The notes beneath the pieces were generated by a model, which saw only the letters and a list, made by a program, of their open reading frames with translations, was not told the DNA's origin and ran no database searches. Positions 52,536-62,046 of a stretch of DNA of 64,000 nt are shown here, piece by piece. The DNA is from Thereva unica (lineage: Eukaryota > Arthropoda > Insecta > Diptera > Therevidae), in NCBI GenBank assembly GCA_949987705.1, contig CATLJY010000158.1, positions 1-64,000 on the forward strand, in the 5' to 3' direction. Position 1 is the stretch's first letter, and every line of letters starts with the position of its first letter. The position numbers and the translations under genes were made by a program.

Positions 52536-55447
52536 TTATGTTAGTAGGGATTTGAGTATTTTTTTATAGGATGCCTTGTTGAGGGAAGGGGAGAAAGAGG
52601 AGCTATGGCTATTAAAAACCATACAGCATCTGTTGACGGGCTCGTTCCTTGCGTAATCGGTGCGGTGTGGATATTCCCTAAGTAGTTTAGTGTGTCGTGT
52701 GTGTCGGACTACATCATTCAATTTGATTCTGTCCGACAGAAACTGCACTTTAAGCTTTCCACTTAGGACGTCAAAGGCAACGCAAGATATGAGCAGCTTC
52801 CTCCTGCTAGACAACGGCATGAGACCAAGCACTTTGAGCCTGTCCAAGTAGTGTGGCAGGGTATGGTAGTCATGGGGGTTGTGTAGATGTCTCAAGGCAA
52901 AAAGAAGAAATCTCTTTTGAATGGATTCGATCCTCCTACTGCTCACTTGGAATATAGGATCCCAGATAGGACACGCATATTCCAGGATAGGGCGGACTAA
53001 AGAACAGAAGAGTGTTTTTGTGACCCATACATTACCAAATTCTTTGGCTCTCCTCTTGATGAAACCAAGAAGTTTGTTGGCTCTGGCAATTATATTATCG
53101 TAATGTAGGTTGAAATTGAGTTTTTTGTCTAGGAGGACGCCTAGATCTACGATATGGTCAACCTGATTCAACATTATGCCATTGAGATAATAGTTATGGG
53201 TCTGTGTGTTTTTTAAGCGGGAGAAGGTAATTGCATGACATTTGCTGGTGTTAAGTTGCAGTTTGTTCATGGTGCACCAGTCGTGTAGGGCATTGAGTTT
53301 TGTCTGCAAGAAGGAAGCATCAGTTTGGGTCTTAATGACACTATAAATTTTGAGGTCATCCGCGTAAAAGAGATGTGGAATATTTGCTAATTTTTCGGAA
53401 AGATCGGAGATGAAGATATTGAAGAGTAGGGGACCGAGATGACTACCCTGAGGAACGCCAGAGGTTACTTCGATCTCATTAGATAGAAATCCTTGGAATC
53501 TGATAACCTGTGCTCTTCCGTTCAGATATGATTTTAACCATTCCAGGGCAGAACTTGATATTCCAAACTTTAATAATTTTGCGATTAGGATGGCGTGGTC
53601 CACTCGATCGAAGGCCTTGCTGAAATCAGTGTACACAGCATCCAATTGATGGCCGCTCTCCATACCGCATAACGATTCGGAGATAAGGACCATAAGGTTA
53701 GAAGTTGTTGAACGTCCTTTCCGAAAACCATGTTGTTGTTCGTTTAGGTATGGATCGATAAGAGGAGCAATCTTGTCATGAACAAGTTTTTCAAAAAGCT
53801 TAGGAATTGATGATAAAATGGCAATGCCCCTATAGTTGTCTACCGAGTGCTTGCCACCGGATTTATAGATTGGCGTTAGGTAGGATTTCTTCCACAGCTT
53901 GGGAAACTTTCCTAACGATAAAGATTTGTTGAAGATGAGATAAAGAGGAAACGCGATATGTTGCGAGCAGCGCTGCAGGAAAATAGGAGGGAGATTGTCG
54001 GGACCATTACCTTTTTTGATATCAAGATTGTTCAGACCCGCCATGATCTCATCAACAGAAAGGGATATACCGGTTATAAGGGAAGTGTCAGTGTGCGAGT
54101 CAGTTACATCGTATGTTGCGCTGGACAAGGGGCTATAAATTTCAGCAAACCTATCAGCAAACATGCTACAAATTACTTGGGGGCATGAGGTGTGGGCTCT
54201 ACCATTCGTCATTGTTGATGGGTAGCCAGAAGTCTTCCGTTTAATGTTAACGTAATCAAAGAATTTTTTGGGATCACTTATGATATTATCACCAACTGAA
54301 TTAATATATGCAGAGTAGGCCTCGCGGGACCTACCAGCAAATTCAGAGGCTAGTCTAATGTATTCGGAGTTCAATCGCTCGTTTACATATGTGTTATTTT
54401 TGATCATGTTATATAATTTATTTCTTTGATTACGTAGGGATCTAATATCTCTATCCAGCCATGGTTCCGACACTCTATCCCGTTTTATAATTTTGGGTAC
54501 ATATTTGTCGATGATGTTGAAAATGATTGAATAAAAGCATGAAACTATCACGTCAAGATCATTGCTAGTTAGCCTATGTTCCCAGTCGACTAGGGATAAT
54601 TCGAAACCAATACTGTCCAGGTCCGCGTTCTTAAAATCGTAAACAAGTGCGTTGTTATATGCTGCACGATGCTTGGGGATTGATGCATTAAATTCGAGGA
54701 TCCACGCGGAGTGGTGGATGGAGTTCGAAAATAGGTTTTCCTCATCAGAAACGAGTAGAGTATTCACCTCCTCGTGTGAATTGGTTAAGATCAGGTCAAG
54801 CCATTTACCACAAGAATTTGGTTGCCTGATAATTTGGTGAAGGTCATTGCCGTAAAGAGTGTCGATAAATTTTATATCGACGGCATTAGTTGCATTAATA
54901 GGAAGTAATTTATTATCTTCCTCGTCGGGGATGAAAGAGATATTCGGTCGATTGAAATCGCCGAGGATAAATATGACATCATTACTGCAGAGTGTATCGT
55001 TAACTTCCTCCACAATTGCAATAGATCGTCATAGTTGGATTCGTCGGAATTGGGGGGGATATAGAAAGAGCCGATGAATATATCCTTCAGGTCGGATTTG
55101 ATTCGAATGAACACGTGTTCAAAAGATTTTGAACAATTGGTCGAGATCAATTCACTGTTTAAGGAGTCTTTGACCGCTATAAGGACTCCACCCCCTCTGG
55201 TGAGACCAGTGGAACTGTAGTCTCTATCGCACCTGTGGATTGTCCAGCTGCTGTCCAAGATCTCTTCATTTCGGAATGTACTATTTAACCAAGTTTCGGT
55301 CAGTACAAGTACATTATAGCGACATGATTTAGAGTCGATGTAGAAATTGTTGAGTTTGGTTCTCATACCACTACAATTGTGGTAAAAGATTCTTACAACC
55401 TCGGGTGGGTTAGGTTTGGGAAGAAGAGACTGGGTGGGATCGGCAAT
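52536..55447 (-). pseudogene. LINE B ORF2 (endonuclease and RT), one frameshift
   Basis: Endonuclease: VRIFYHNCSGMRTKLNNFY and VLTETWLN (about 55390-55300), GGGVLIAVKD; then a 1-nt frame change near 55018 inside NYDDLLQL; then FILGDFNRPNISF, and SIHHSAW. RT: GNGPDNLPPIFLQ, NYRGIAILSSIPKLFEK, HGFRKGRSTTSNL, TDFSKAFDRVDHAIL, SGVPQGSHLGPLLFNIF and the catalytic LFYADDLKIYS (about 53380). C-terminus ends KILKSLLT, stop at 52536. A single indel separates it from an intact frame. Confidence 0.88.
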
Positions 55448-55462
55448 TGGGGAAGTAACAAG

Positions 55463-56638
55463 TTAAGGGCGGTAATATCTGTTCATCTCATCACGGCTTT
55501 TTTGCAGCTGGGACACATGTATTGATCTTACATGAGCAGCATAAGCGGAGAGATCCTTGGTAACTTGCTGGGGGTTGATTTGATAATGCTCAAGGTACCT
55601 AGTGTACAATTCGAGCAGGGCACTATGATCCGTAGGAAGACCTTCCTGTTGGATCGAGACACTGAGGCTGGTCCTGGTTTTACCATATATACAGGTAGAG
55701 TCAGGTTTGTTATGCATGTACGCGAGAAACAGCCTTACATTGTCAAAGACCTGCCTTTCTCTAAACTGAGATAACAAATATCGACTATCGGATGAGTCGG
55801 CTGAAATAAAGGTATTTTTTACAACCGGTGGTTGCAATGGGTTCAAGAAAGGAGGCTTTGTGGTGGGAATGTTGTTGCTGTGGCTTACAGAAATATCCAC
55901 CGATTTCTGTGTGTCATTTGTAACTGAAAGAGGTTGTGTCGGAATCGCATTAATATCAGCGTAGGAACGACCGCCGACGACTATGTGGCTACGAGAGAAG
56001 TTTGGGTAAGGATTGTGATTAGTATTATTATAATGACGTGCTGTATTAATTGTTAGTGGGCTTGTAGTGTAAAAGCTTGGGACTGGATTAGAAGAAGTTG
56101 GGATAGTGTTTATCATGTTAATGGTTTTATAAGGTATACAGTTAGTAATGTTAGAGGATCTTACATGCTGTGTTAGTGAATTAGATCTATTGTGGCTTAA
56201 AACTGAGATCGGATTGGTTTTATTCGCGCCTATTGCTCTATTATTCTTAGATTTGTTATTACCTATTACTATTTTGTTGTTAATCTTAGATTTACTTATC
56301 CAACGGCTGAGAGTTAAGTTCCTCCATCTAAAGATGTCAGCTGAATGGAAGAACAGCCACTCGTATTTTGAAGGGAAGACTACCTTGAGGCTCTTGAATT
56401 TCCTATTTTTCCTTTTTTTACATACTTCTTTGCAGCTAAGAAGTTTCACACAGAAGTCTGTGAGAAATACGCTGCTTACCCAAGAAGAATCTGCTTTCGC
56501 TGGCACGCCCTTTAGGAAATACGTTGAAGTGGCATCACCCAATGGAGAGATCGAGGTATTGATGGTGTTTTTTTTATTGACTCCTCGAGGTGTTTTTAAT
56601 TGTTTCTGTTCGATGTTTTTTTGCTGGTTTTCTTGCAA
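55463..56638 (-). CDS. LINE B ORF1 protein, intact
   Basis: 391 codons from ATG at 56638. An RRM-like segment lies near residues 40-115 (ATSTYFLKGVPAKADSSWV … SKYEWLFFHSADIFRWRN), with basic patches (KKRKNRKFKS), then a long Ser/Asn/Thr-rich linker. A helical C-terminal region (RQVFDNVRLFLAYMHNKPD … LELYTRYLEHYQINPQQ) ends the protein. No zinc knuckle. The role inferred from family practice is RNA binding and chaperoning. The stop at 55463 is about 16 bases before the ORF2 frame. Neighbour of the opposite-strand LINE C, head to head. Confidence 0.75.
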   Translation of the reverse strand: MQENQQKNIEQKQLKTPRGVNKKNTINTSISPLGDATSTYFLKGVPAKADSSWVSSVFLTDFCVKLLSCKEVCKKRKNRKFKSLKVVFPSKYEWLFFHSADIFRWRNLTLSRWISKSKINNKIVIGNNKSKNNRAIGANKTNPISVLSHNRSNSLTQHVRSSNITNCIPYKTINMINTIPTSSNPVPSFYTTSPLTINTARHYNNTNHNPYPNFSRSHIVVGGRSYADINAIPTQPLSVTNDTQKSVDISVSHSNNIPTTKPPFLNPLQPPVVKNTFISADSSDSRYLLSQFRERQVFDNVRLFLAYMHNKPDSTCIYGKTRTSLSVSIQQEGLPTDHSALLELYTRYLEHYQINPQQVTKDLSAYAAHVRSIHVSQLQKSRDEMNRYYRP

Positions 56639-59418
56639 GCAACCTATTTTTGGAGTATATATATATATATACTTGTTTAGTAAACGCGCGGAGTATTCGC
56701 CCGAAAATTGGAGAGCTGAACGAAATATTCATTAACTCTTCGGTGCATGCTTTATTCATCTGCGAAAGTTGGCTTAATTGTTTTATTCCTTCCTCTACTG
56801 TATCCATTGATGGTTACAAGTTATTCCGCAATGATCGTCAAGGACGCGTCGGTGGGGGGGTGGCCATTTACATACGCGATAATTTAAATTCTAAAATTGT
56901 CGGATCCTCCAAACAACCTGGAATTGAATTTCTTTGCGTCGAGGTTTCTAATGATGTCGACAAACTCCTCCTTGTCTGTGTGTATTCTCCCCCGGGTGTT
57001 TTTAATCCCACTAACGCTAGAGAGCTCATCGAAAGCATAGAGCACCTATCCGGTATCTACAAAAACATTCTGGTTGGAGGCGACTTCAACGTTAATTTAA
57101 TAAAACAGACTGTCCTCCAAAGTACATTTAGGCACACTATGAATTCCCTCGGTTTATCTGCTATTAATGAACTTCCTACATATTTTAATTGTAGGACTCC
57201 CTCTCTGCTTGACTTATTTTTCACTAATGATATCACATCTATTATATTCCAAAACCAAATCTCTCCGCCAAGTTATTTGGACCATGATATTCTATTCGTG
57301 TCCCACAGCTTTAATGTAGACCCTCCGCCTTTAAAAACGATTACTTTTCGCGATTTCTCCAATATCGACCGGGAACGTCTTTCTCAGAGATGTCTTTGTC
57401 TACCTTGGGTCAACGTCTTCACAGTGTCCGACGTCGATGACAAAATTACAGAGTTTAATAGGTTATTCCTTGATTTGTACGATGAGTTTGTGCCTCTGAG
57501 GAGTAAAACTCTATCAGCTAAGTCTAAACCTTGGTTTACTGCAGAAATTAAGTCGCTCATAATAGAAAGGGAGTTTGCCTACCAGTGGTTCTTAAAAGTA
57601 AAAAGTGCAGTGGCAAAAAAATCTTTTAAACGCCTTCGGAATCTGGTCGTTGCAAAAATTAAGCAAGCGAAGCGTAATTTTTACGCCCGAAAACTTGATC
57701 CGTCTCTTTCACTCAAAACTGTATGGAACAACTTGCGAAATTTGGGTGTCCACACTAAGAATGACGCCGCTGACTACACCCTTAGTCCTGAAAGCCTTAA
57801 CCAATATTTTTTGGCTAACCAAACGACTGAGCAGGCCAACACCTCCAATACCTCCATTATAGCATCATCTGACAGCTTCTGTTTCCGATGCGTTGATTCC
57901 CTCGAAGTTTTCTCGGCCCTAAATTCAATTAAATCTATAGCCACTGGTAGTGATAATATTTCACCTAGGTTTCTGAAAATTCTATTACCATGTTTGTTGC
58001 CTATTATAACCCACATATTCAATACTTGCCTTACTGTATCAAAATTTCCCACTTCTTGGAAGCATGCATTAGTTACACCTATACCCAAGTGCTCTTCTCC
58101 CACTGCCCCCTCCGATTTCCGGCCTATTAGTATACTTCCATTTCTGGCTAAGGTTCTCGAAAAATTAATAGCGATTCAAATCCTTAACTTCTGTGAAAGA
58201 CTTCAATTTATAAATGTATGGCAATCGGGTTTCCGAAAACATCATAGTTGCGAAACTGCACTCCTTAAAGTTACAAATGATATCCGCAGGTCTCTTGACG
58301 AGCATCAAGTTTGTTGTTTATTGTTGCTGGACTTTTCTAAAGCTTTTGACAGTGTCAACCACTCCCTGCTTCTGGAGAAACTTTCCTCTCAAGTCCGCTG
58401 TTCCCCGACTGCTCTTAAACTTTTGCATAGCTTTTTATCCAACCGCTCTCAAATAGTTAAACTCGGCGAGTCTAGGTCCACTATTGGTATGATTACCAAT
58501 GGCGTTCCCCAGGGCTCTATTCTTGGGCCACTTTTATTCAGCGTTTTTATTAACGATCTTCCCTTAGCAATAAAACACTGTAAGGTTCATATGTATGCAG
58601 ATGATGTCCAACTATATATTTCAGCGCCAAAAAGTCAAGTCCACACTTGTATGGAGAAGATTGCAGCCGACTTGCGCCGTGTCTACTGCTGGTCATCATT
58701 GAACTTACTACAATTAAACCCATTGAAATCACATTATATTCTGTTCTCTCATTCTCTTATCTCTTACCCTAACCTTCCAGTAATCTCCTTAAATGGAGTT
58801 CCTCTAGACCGCGTCGATAAAGTAAGAAATCTAGGAGTCATTCTTAATAGCAATATGACCTGTTGCGATCATATCAATTCTATTGTTGGCAAGACATATG
58901 GGCTCCTGGCAAAACTTAGATACCACTGTGGTTTGCTTAAAAGGACCGTTCGTTTGAATTTGCTTAAAGCCTTACTTTTACCTCTTCTAATGCATGGCCT
59001 CTCAATTTTCCCCTCTCTCGATTTTTCTTGCGCTCGGAAGCTTGAAGTGGCCTTTAATGATTGTGTCCGTTTTGTGTATAAGCTGCGACGTTTTGACCAT
59101 ATTTCACCCTATTTAAATTCCGTTTTGGGCTGCTCCCTGAGTAACTATCGTGAGTATAGGCTTCTGCGCTTATTACATGATATATTACACCAACGCAAGC
59201 CTGCTTACCTTAATGAGTTCGTACAGCTCTCACAATCGCTTAGAAATAATAATTTGATAATCCCGCGTTTCCGTACTTTAATTGGACAACGTTCTTTCTT
59301 TGTCTTCGCAGCTATGTCATGGAACTCTCTACCAGTCCATATACAATGTATCGATTCAATGGGAATTTTCAAGAAACGTCTTTGCGAGTTAATATCTTCT
59401 CGAAGCATGAATGCATAA
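56590..59418 (+). CDS. LINE C endonuclease-reverse transcriptase, uninterrupted 942-codon frame
   Basis: The frame is open from 56590, but the first about 28 codons derive from antisense LINE B leader and (TA)n; true LINE C sequence starts near 56674 (LVNARSI). Endonuclease: FICESWLN, GGGVAIYIRDN, NILVGGDFNVNL, LDHDILFVSHS. RT: TGSDNISPRFLK, DFRPISILPFLAKVLEK, SGFRKHHSCETALLK, LDFSKAFDSVNHSLL, NGVPQGSILGPLLF and the catalytic HMYADDVQLYIS (about 58588). The C-terminal domain ends SSRSMNA at 59418. No stops. Because ORF1 and the promoter are absent, independent transposition is unlikely, though the enzyme could be made if transcribed. Confidence 0.88.
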   Translation: MFLIVSVRCFFAGFLASNLFLEYIYIYTCLVNARSIRPKIGELNEIFINSSVHALFICESWLNCFIPSSTVSIDGYKLFRNDRQGRVGGGVAIYIRDNLNSKIVGSSKQPGIEFLCVEVSNDVDKLLLVCVYSPPGVFNPTNARELIESIEHLSGIYKNILVGGDFNVNLIKQTVLQSTFRHTMNSLGLSAINELPTYFNCRTPSLLDLFFTNDITSIIFQNQISPPSYLDHDILFVSHSFNVDPPPLKTITFRDFSNIDRERLSQRCLCLPWVNVFTVSDVDDKITEFNRLFLDLYDEFVPLRSKTLSAKSKPWFTAEIKSLIIEREFAYQWFLKVKSAVAKKSFKRLRNLVVAKIKQAKRNFYARKLDPSLSLKTVWNNLRNLGVHTKNDAADYTLSPESLNQYFLANQTTEQANTSNTSIIASSDSFCFRCVDSLEVFSALNSIKSIATGSDNISPRFLKILLPCLLPIITHIFNTCLTVSKFPTSWKHALVTPIPKCSSPTAPSDFRPISILPFLAKVLEKLIAIQILNFCERLQFINVWQSGFRKHHSCETALLKVTNDIRRSLDEHQVCCLLLLDFSKAFDSVNHSLLLEKLSSQVRCSPTALKLLHSFLSNRSQIVKLGESRSTIGMITNGVPQGSILGPLLFSVFINDLPLAIKHCKVHMYADDVQLYISAPKSQVHTCMEKIAADLRRVYCWSSLNLLQLNPLKSHYILFSHSLISYPNLPVISLNGVPLDRVDKVRNLGVILNSNMTCCDHINSIVGKTYGLLAKLRYHCGLLKRTVRLNLLKALLLPLLMHGLSIFPSLDFSCARKLEVAFNDCVRFVYKLRRFDHISPYLNSVLGCSLSNYREYRLLRLLHDILHQRKPAYLNEFVQLSQSLRNNNLIIPRFRTLIGQRSFFVFAAMSWNSLPVHIQCIDSMGIFKKRLCELISSRSMNA

Positions 59419-59676
59419 TTAAGTATTATATAATTTTAATTTTATTTTTGTAATATATGTTTTTTTTTCTCTCTTTATTTCTCCTTTTATTTTTTTTTAT
59501 TTTTAATTTCTAATTTTTAATTTTTAATTTTTTTTTTTTTTATTTTGTTCATTCTTATATTTTATTAATTTTTTTTAAATGTTTCCATGTTTATAATTTT
59601 TTTTCCTTATGTTTAGTTAATGTACTTCAGTAAGATTCTAATCTTTGTACATAATTGGAAAATAAATAATAAAAAT

Positions 59677-59683
<7 letters not shown>
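56675..59683 (+). mobile_element. LINE family C, 5'-truncated but with intact ORF2
   Basis: Starts just after (TA)6 with the endonuclease N-terminus (CLVNARSIRPKIGELNEIF) and ends in a T-rich 3' UTR with an AATAAATAATAAA tail leading into (TA)n at 59684. ORF1 and the 5' UTR are missing. Related to the copy at 9040-11999. Confidence 0.85.

Positions 59684-59753
<70 letters not shown>
59682..59753. repeat. (TA)n microsatellite
   Basis: About 70 bp of TA between the LINE C tail and the satellite-bearing element. Confidence 0.96.
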
Positions 59754-59754
<1 letters not shown>

Positions 59755-59885
59755 TAGCTGGGACCCGGTGCGCCTACGCTGCACCCATAAGTCAATAGTA
59801 AACAATAAAAACCATCCATTGACTTAATATTTTTCGATATGAATTTTACACAGATGAAATGCCTCAAAGAACATGGGTCTTGCGT

Positions 59886-61420
59886 CGGCCGCCATGAATC
59901 GGTATATTGAGTCTACTACATTGCTTATTGTATTCTACTTATCATACCCTTTCATTTGATACCCATGTTGAGGGGATTGTGAAGAAAGTGGTAATCCGGC
60001 CTCTTTAGACGGCCGCCATGGATCTAAAGATATATTTTGTATACTACATTGCTTATTGTATTCTACTTATCATACCCTTTCATTTGATACCCATGTCGAG
60101 GTGGTTGTGAAGAAAGTGGTACCCCGCCCTCTTGAGACGGCCGCCATGGATCTAAAGATATATTTTGTATACTACATTGCTTATTGTATTCTACTTAACA
60201 TACCCTTTCATTCGATACCCATGTTGAGGTGGTTGTGAAGAAAGTGGTAATCCGGCCTCTTGAGACGGCCGCCATGGATCTAAAGATATATTTTGTATAC
60301 TACATTGCTTATTGTATTCTACTTATCATACCCTTTCATTTGATACCCATGTCGAGGTGGTTGTGAAGAAAGTGGTACCCGGCCCTCTTGAGACGGCCGC
60401 CATGGATCTAAAGATATATTTTGTATACTACATTGCTTATTGTATTCTCCTTAACATACCCTTTCATTCGATACCCATGTCGAGGTGGTTGTGAAGAAAG
60501 TGGTAATCCGGCCTCTTGAGACGGCCGCCATGGATCTAAAGATATATTTTGTATACTACATTGCTTATTGTATTCTACTTATCATACCCTTTCATTTGAT
60601 ACCCATGTCGAGGTGGTTGTGAAGAAAGTGGTACCCCGCCCTCTTGAGACGGCCGCCATGGATCGAAAGATATATTTTGTATACTACATTGCTTATTATA
60701 TTCTACTTAACATACCCTTTCATTTGATACCCATGTTGAGGTGGTTGTGAAGAAAGTGGTAATCCGGCCTCTTGAGACGGCCGCCATGGATCTAAAGATA
60801 TATTTTTTATACTACATTGCTTATTGTATTCTACTTATCATACCCTTTCATTTGATACCCATGTCGAGGTGGTTGTGAAGAAAGTGGTACCCCGCCCTCT
60901 TGAGACGGGCGCCATGGATCTAAAGATATATTTTGTATACTACATTGCTTATTGTATTCTACTTATCATACCCTTTCATTTGATACCCATGTCGAGATGG
61001 TTGTGAAGAAAGTGGTACCCCGCCCTCTTGAGACGGCCGCCATGGATCGAAAGATATATTTTGTATACTACATTGCTTATTATATTCTACTTAACATACC
61101 CTTTCATTTGATACCCATGTTGAGGTGGTTGTGAAGAAAGTGGTAATCCGGCCTCTTGAGACGGCCGCCATGGATCTAAAGATATATTTTGTATACTACA
61201 TTGCTTATTGTATTCTACTTATCATACCCTTTCATTTGATACCCATGTCGAGGTGGTTGTGAAGAAAGTGGTACCCCGCCCTTTTGAGACGGGCGCCATG
61301 GATCTAAAGATATATTTTGTATACTACATTGCTTATTGTATTCTACTTATCATACCCTTTCATTTGATACCCATGTCGAGATGGTTGTGAAGAAAGTGGT
61401 ACACCGCCCTCTTGAAACGG
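59886..61420. repeat. 128-bp satellite, 12 units with higher-order structure
   Basis: Units contain GACGGCCGCCATGGATC, AAAGATATATTTTGTATAC, TACATTGCTTATTGTATTC, CATACCCTTTCATTTGATAC and GTGAAGAAAGTGGTA. Two types differ at GTAATCCGGCC (Q) and GTACCCCGCCC (P). The order is QPQPQPQPPQPP, so dimers of 256 bp change into two 384-bp trimers at the right end. The repeated 60-codon ORFs are a by-product. Confidence 0.93.
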
Positions 61421-61430
61421 CCACTGTGGA

Positions 61431-61579
61431 TCATTTTAGTTTCAATAGCGTCATGGCCTACCTATTGTTTGACAGCTGCGTAAATTTGAAATTTTCATTA
61501 AATGTAATGATTCAATTTAATGACAATTTTACATTTGTCAAACAATAGGTAGGCCATGAAGCTATTGAAACTAAAATGA
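61431..61579. repeat. Palindrome of about 148 bp at the satellite's end
   Basis: Arms TCATTTTAGTTTCAATAGC…TACCTATTGTTTGACA and complement (about 44 bp each, two mismatches) around a 60-bp core that also has a weak internal dyad. Could be a small MITE; I found no exact target duplication. Confidence 0.75.
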
Positions 61580-61759
61580 AGTGAAAATTCCTAAAATTAC
61601 CATTTTTTTGTTTTTTCAGGCAATTTTTTAAATTTTTCTCTCCGTAAGAACCATCCTCGTACTTCAACGAATATTCGAAAAAAAAAATTAGTCCAATAGG
61701 TCCAGCCGTTCTCGAGTTTTGCGCTTAGCAACACATTTAGCGATTCATTTTTATATAAT

Positions 61760-61761
<2 letters not shown>

Positions 61762-61839
<78 letters not shown>
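61762..61839. repeat. (TA)n microsatellite
   Basis: About 76 bp of TA between the satellite element and the R1-like LINE. Confidence 0.96.
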
Positions 61840-61841
<2 letters not shown>

Positions 61842-61876
61842 TCACCTTGTATCTACACCTTGTCGCGGTGGTGAGG
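61840..61876 (+). promoter_or_regulatory. Hairpin at the 5' terminus of the R1-like element
   Basis: CCTCACC (61840-61846) pairs with GGTGAGG (61870-61876), enclosing a second small hairpin CACC/GGTG (61856-61870, sharing one base). Role unknown; a self-cleaving or promoter structure is possible. Confidence 0.5.
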
Positions 61877-62046
61877 CTTAGGCTTATGGCTAACTAAGAT
61901 AGATACACGAAATCCCAAGGTGGAAACAATCGTGCTGAGGGGATGTATGGTACTGCGTCAGTGTACCGCTAACGATGAACTCCGAATACCAGGCGACCTT
62001 CGGTTTCAATGTAGCCTTCCCGTGGTAATGCGGAGCTCTGCCATGG

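Larger units (their letters stand above)
52422..56660 (-). mobile_element. LINE family B (Jockey/CR1-group), apparently full length
   Basis: On the - strand: short 5' UTR, ORF1, ORF2, short 3' UTR and (TAAA)n tail. It is bracketed by (TA)n on both sides (52374 and about 56658-56672), so it seems to have inserted into a TA tract. Only one coding lesion was noticed. Confidence 0.85.
59754..61761. mobile_element. TA-bounded repeat element carrying a 128-bp satellite
   Basis: Left end ACTAGCTGGGACCCGGTGCG; right end CGTTCTCGAGTTTTGCGC … TTAGCGATTCATTTTTATA, both abutting (TA)n. End sequences of this type are familiar to me from dispersed insect repeats, but I cannot name the superfamily with confidence (Helitron-related or a LINE/SINE 3' end are possibilities). 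The inside is almost wholly tandem repeat plus a palindrome. No coding capacity. Confidence 0.65.

Noticed and set aside
56148..56735. 195-codon plus-strand ORF
   Set aside because: Antisense to LINE B ORF1; hydrophobic composition follows from the antisense of Asn/Ser-rich codons.
59886..61420. CRISPR-like array
   Set aside because: Whole 128-bp units repeat with no unique spacers, in a eukaryotic context.
60056..61548. Series of near-identical 60-residue ORFs
   Set aside because: They repeat with the 128/256-bp satellite period, which is not a multiple of three across units, and carry no domain; they are by-products of the repeat.
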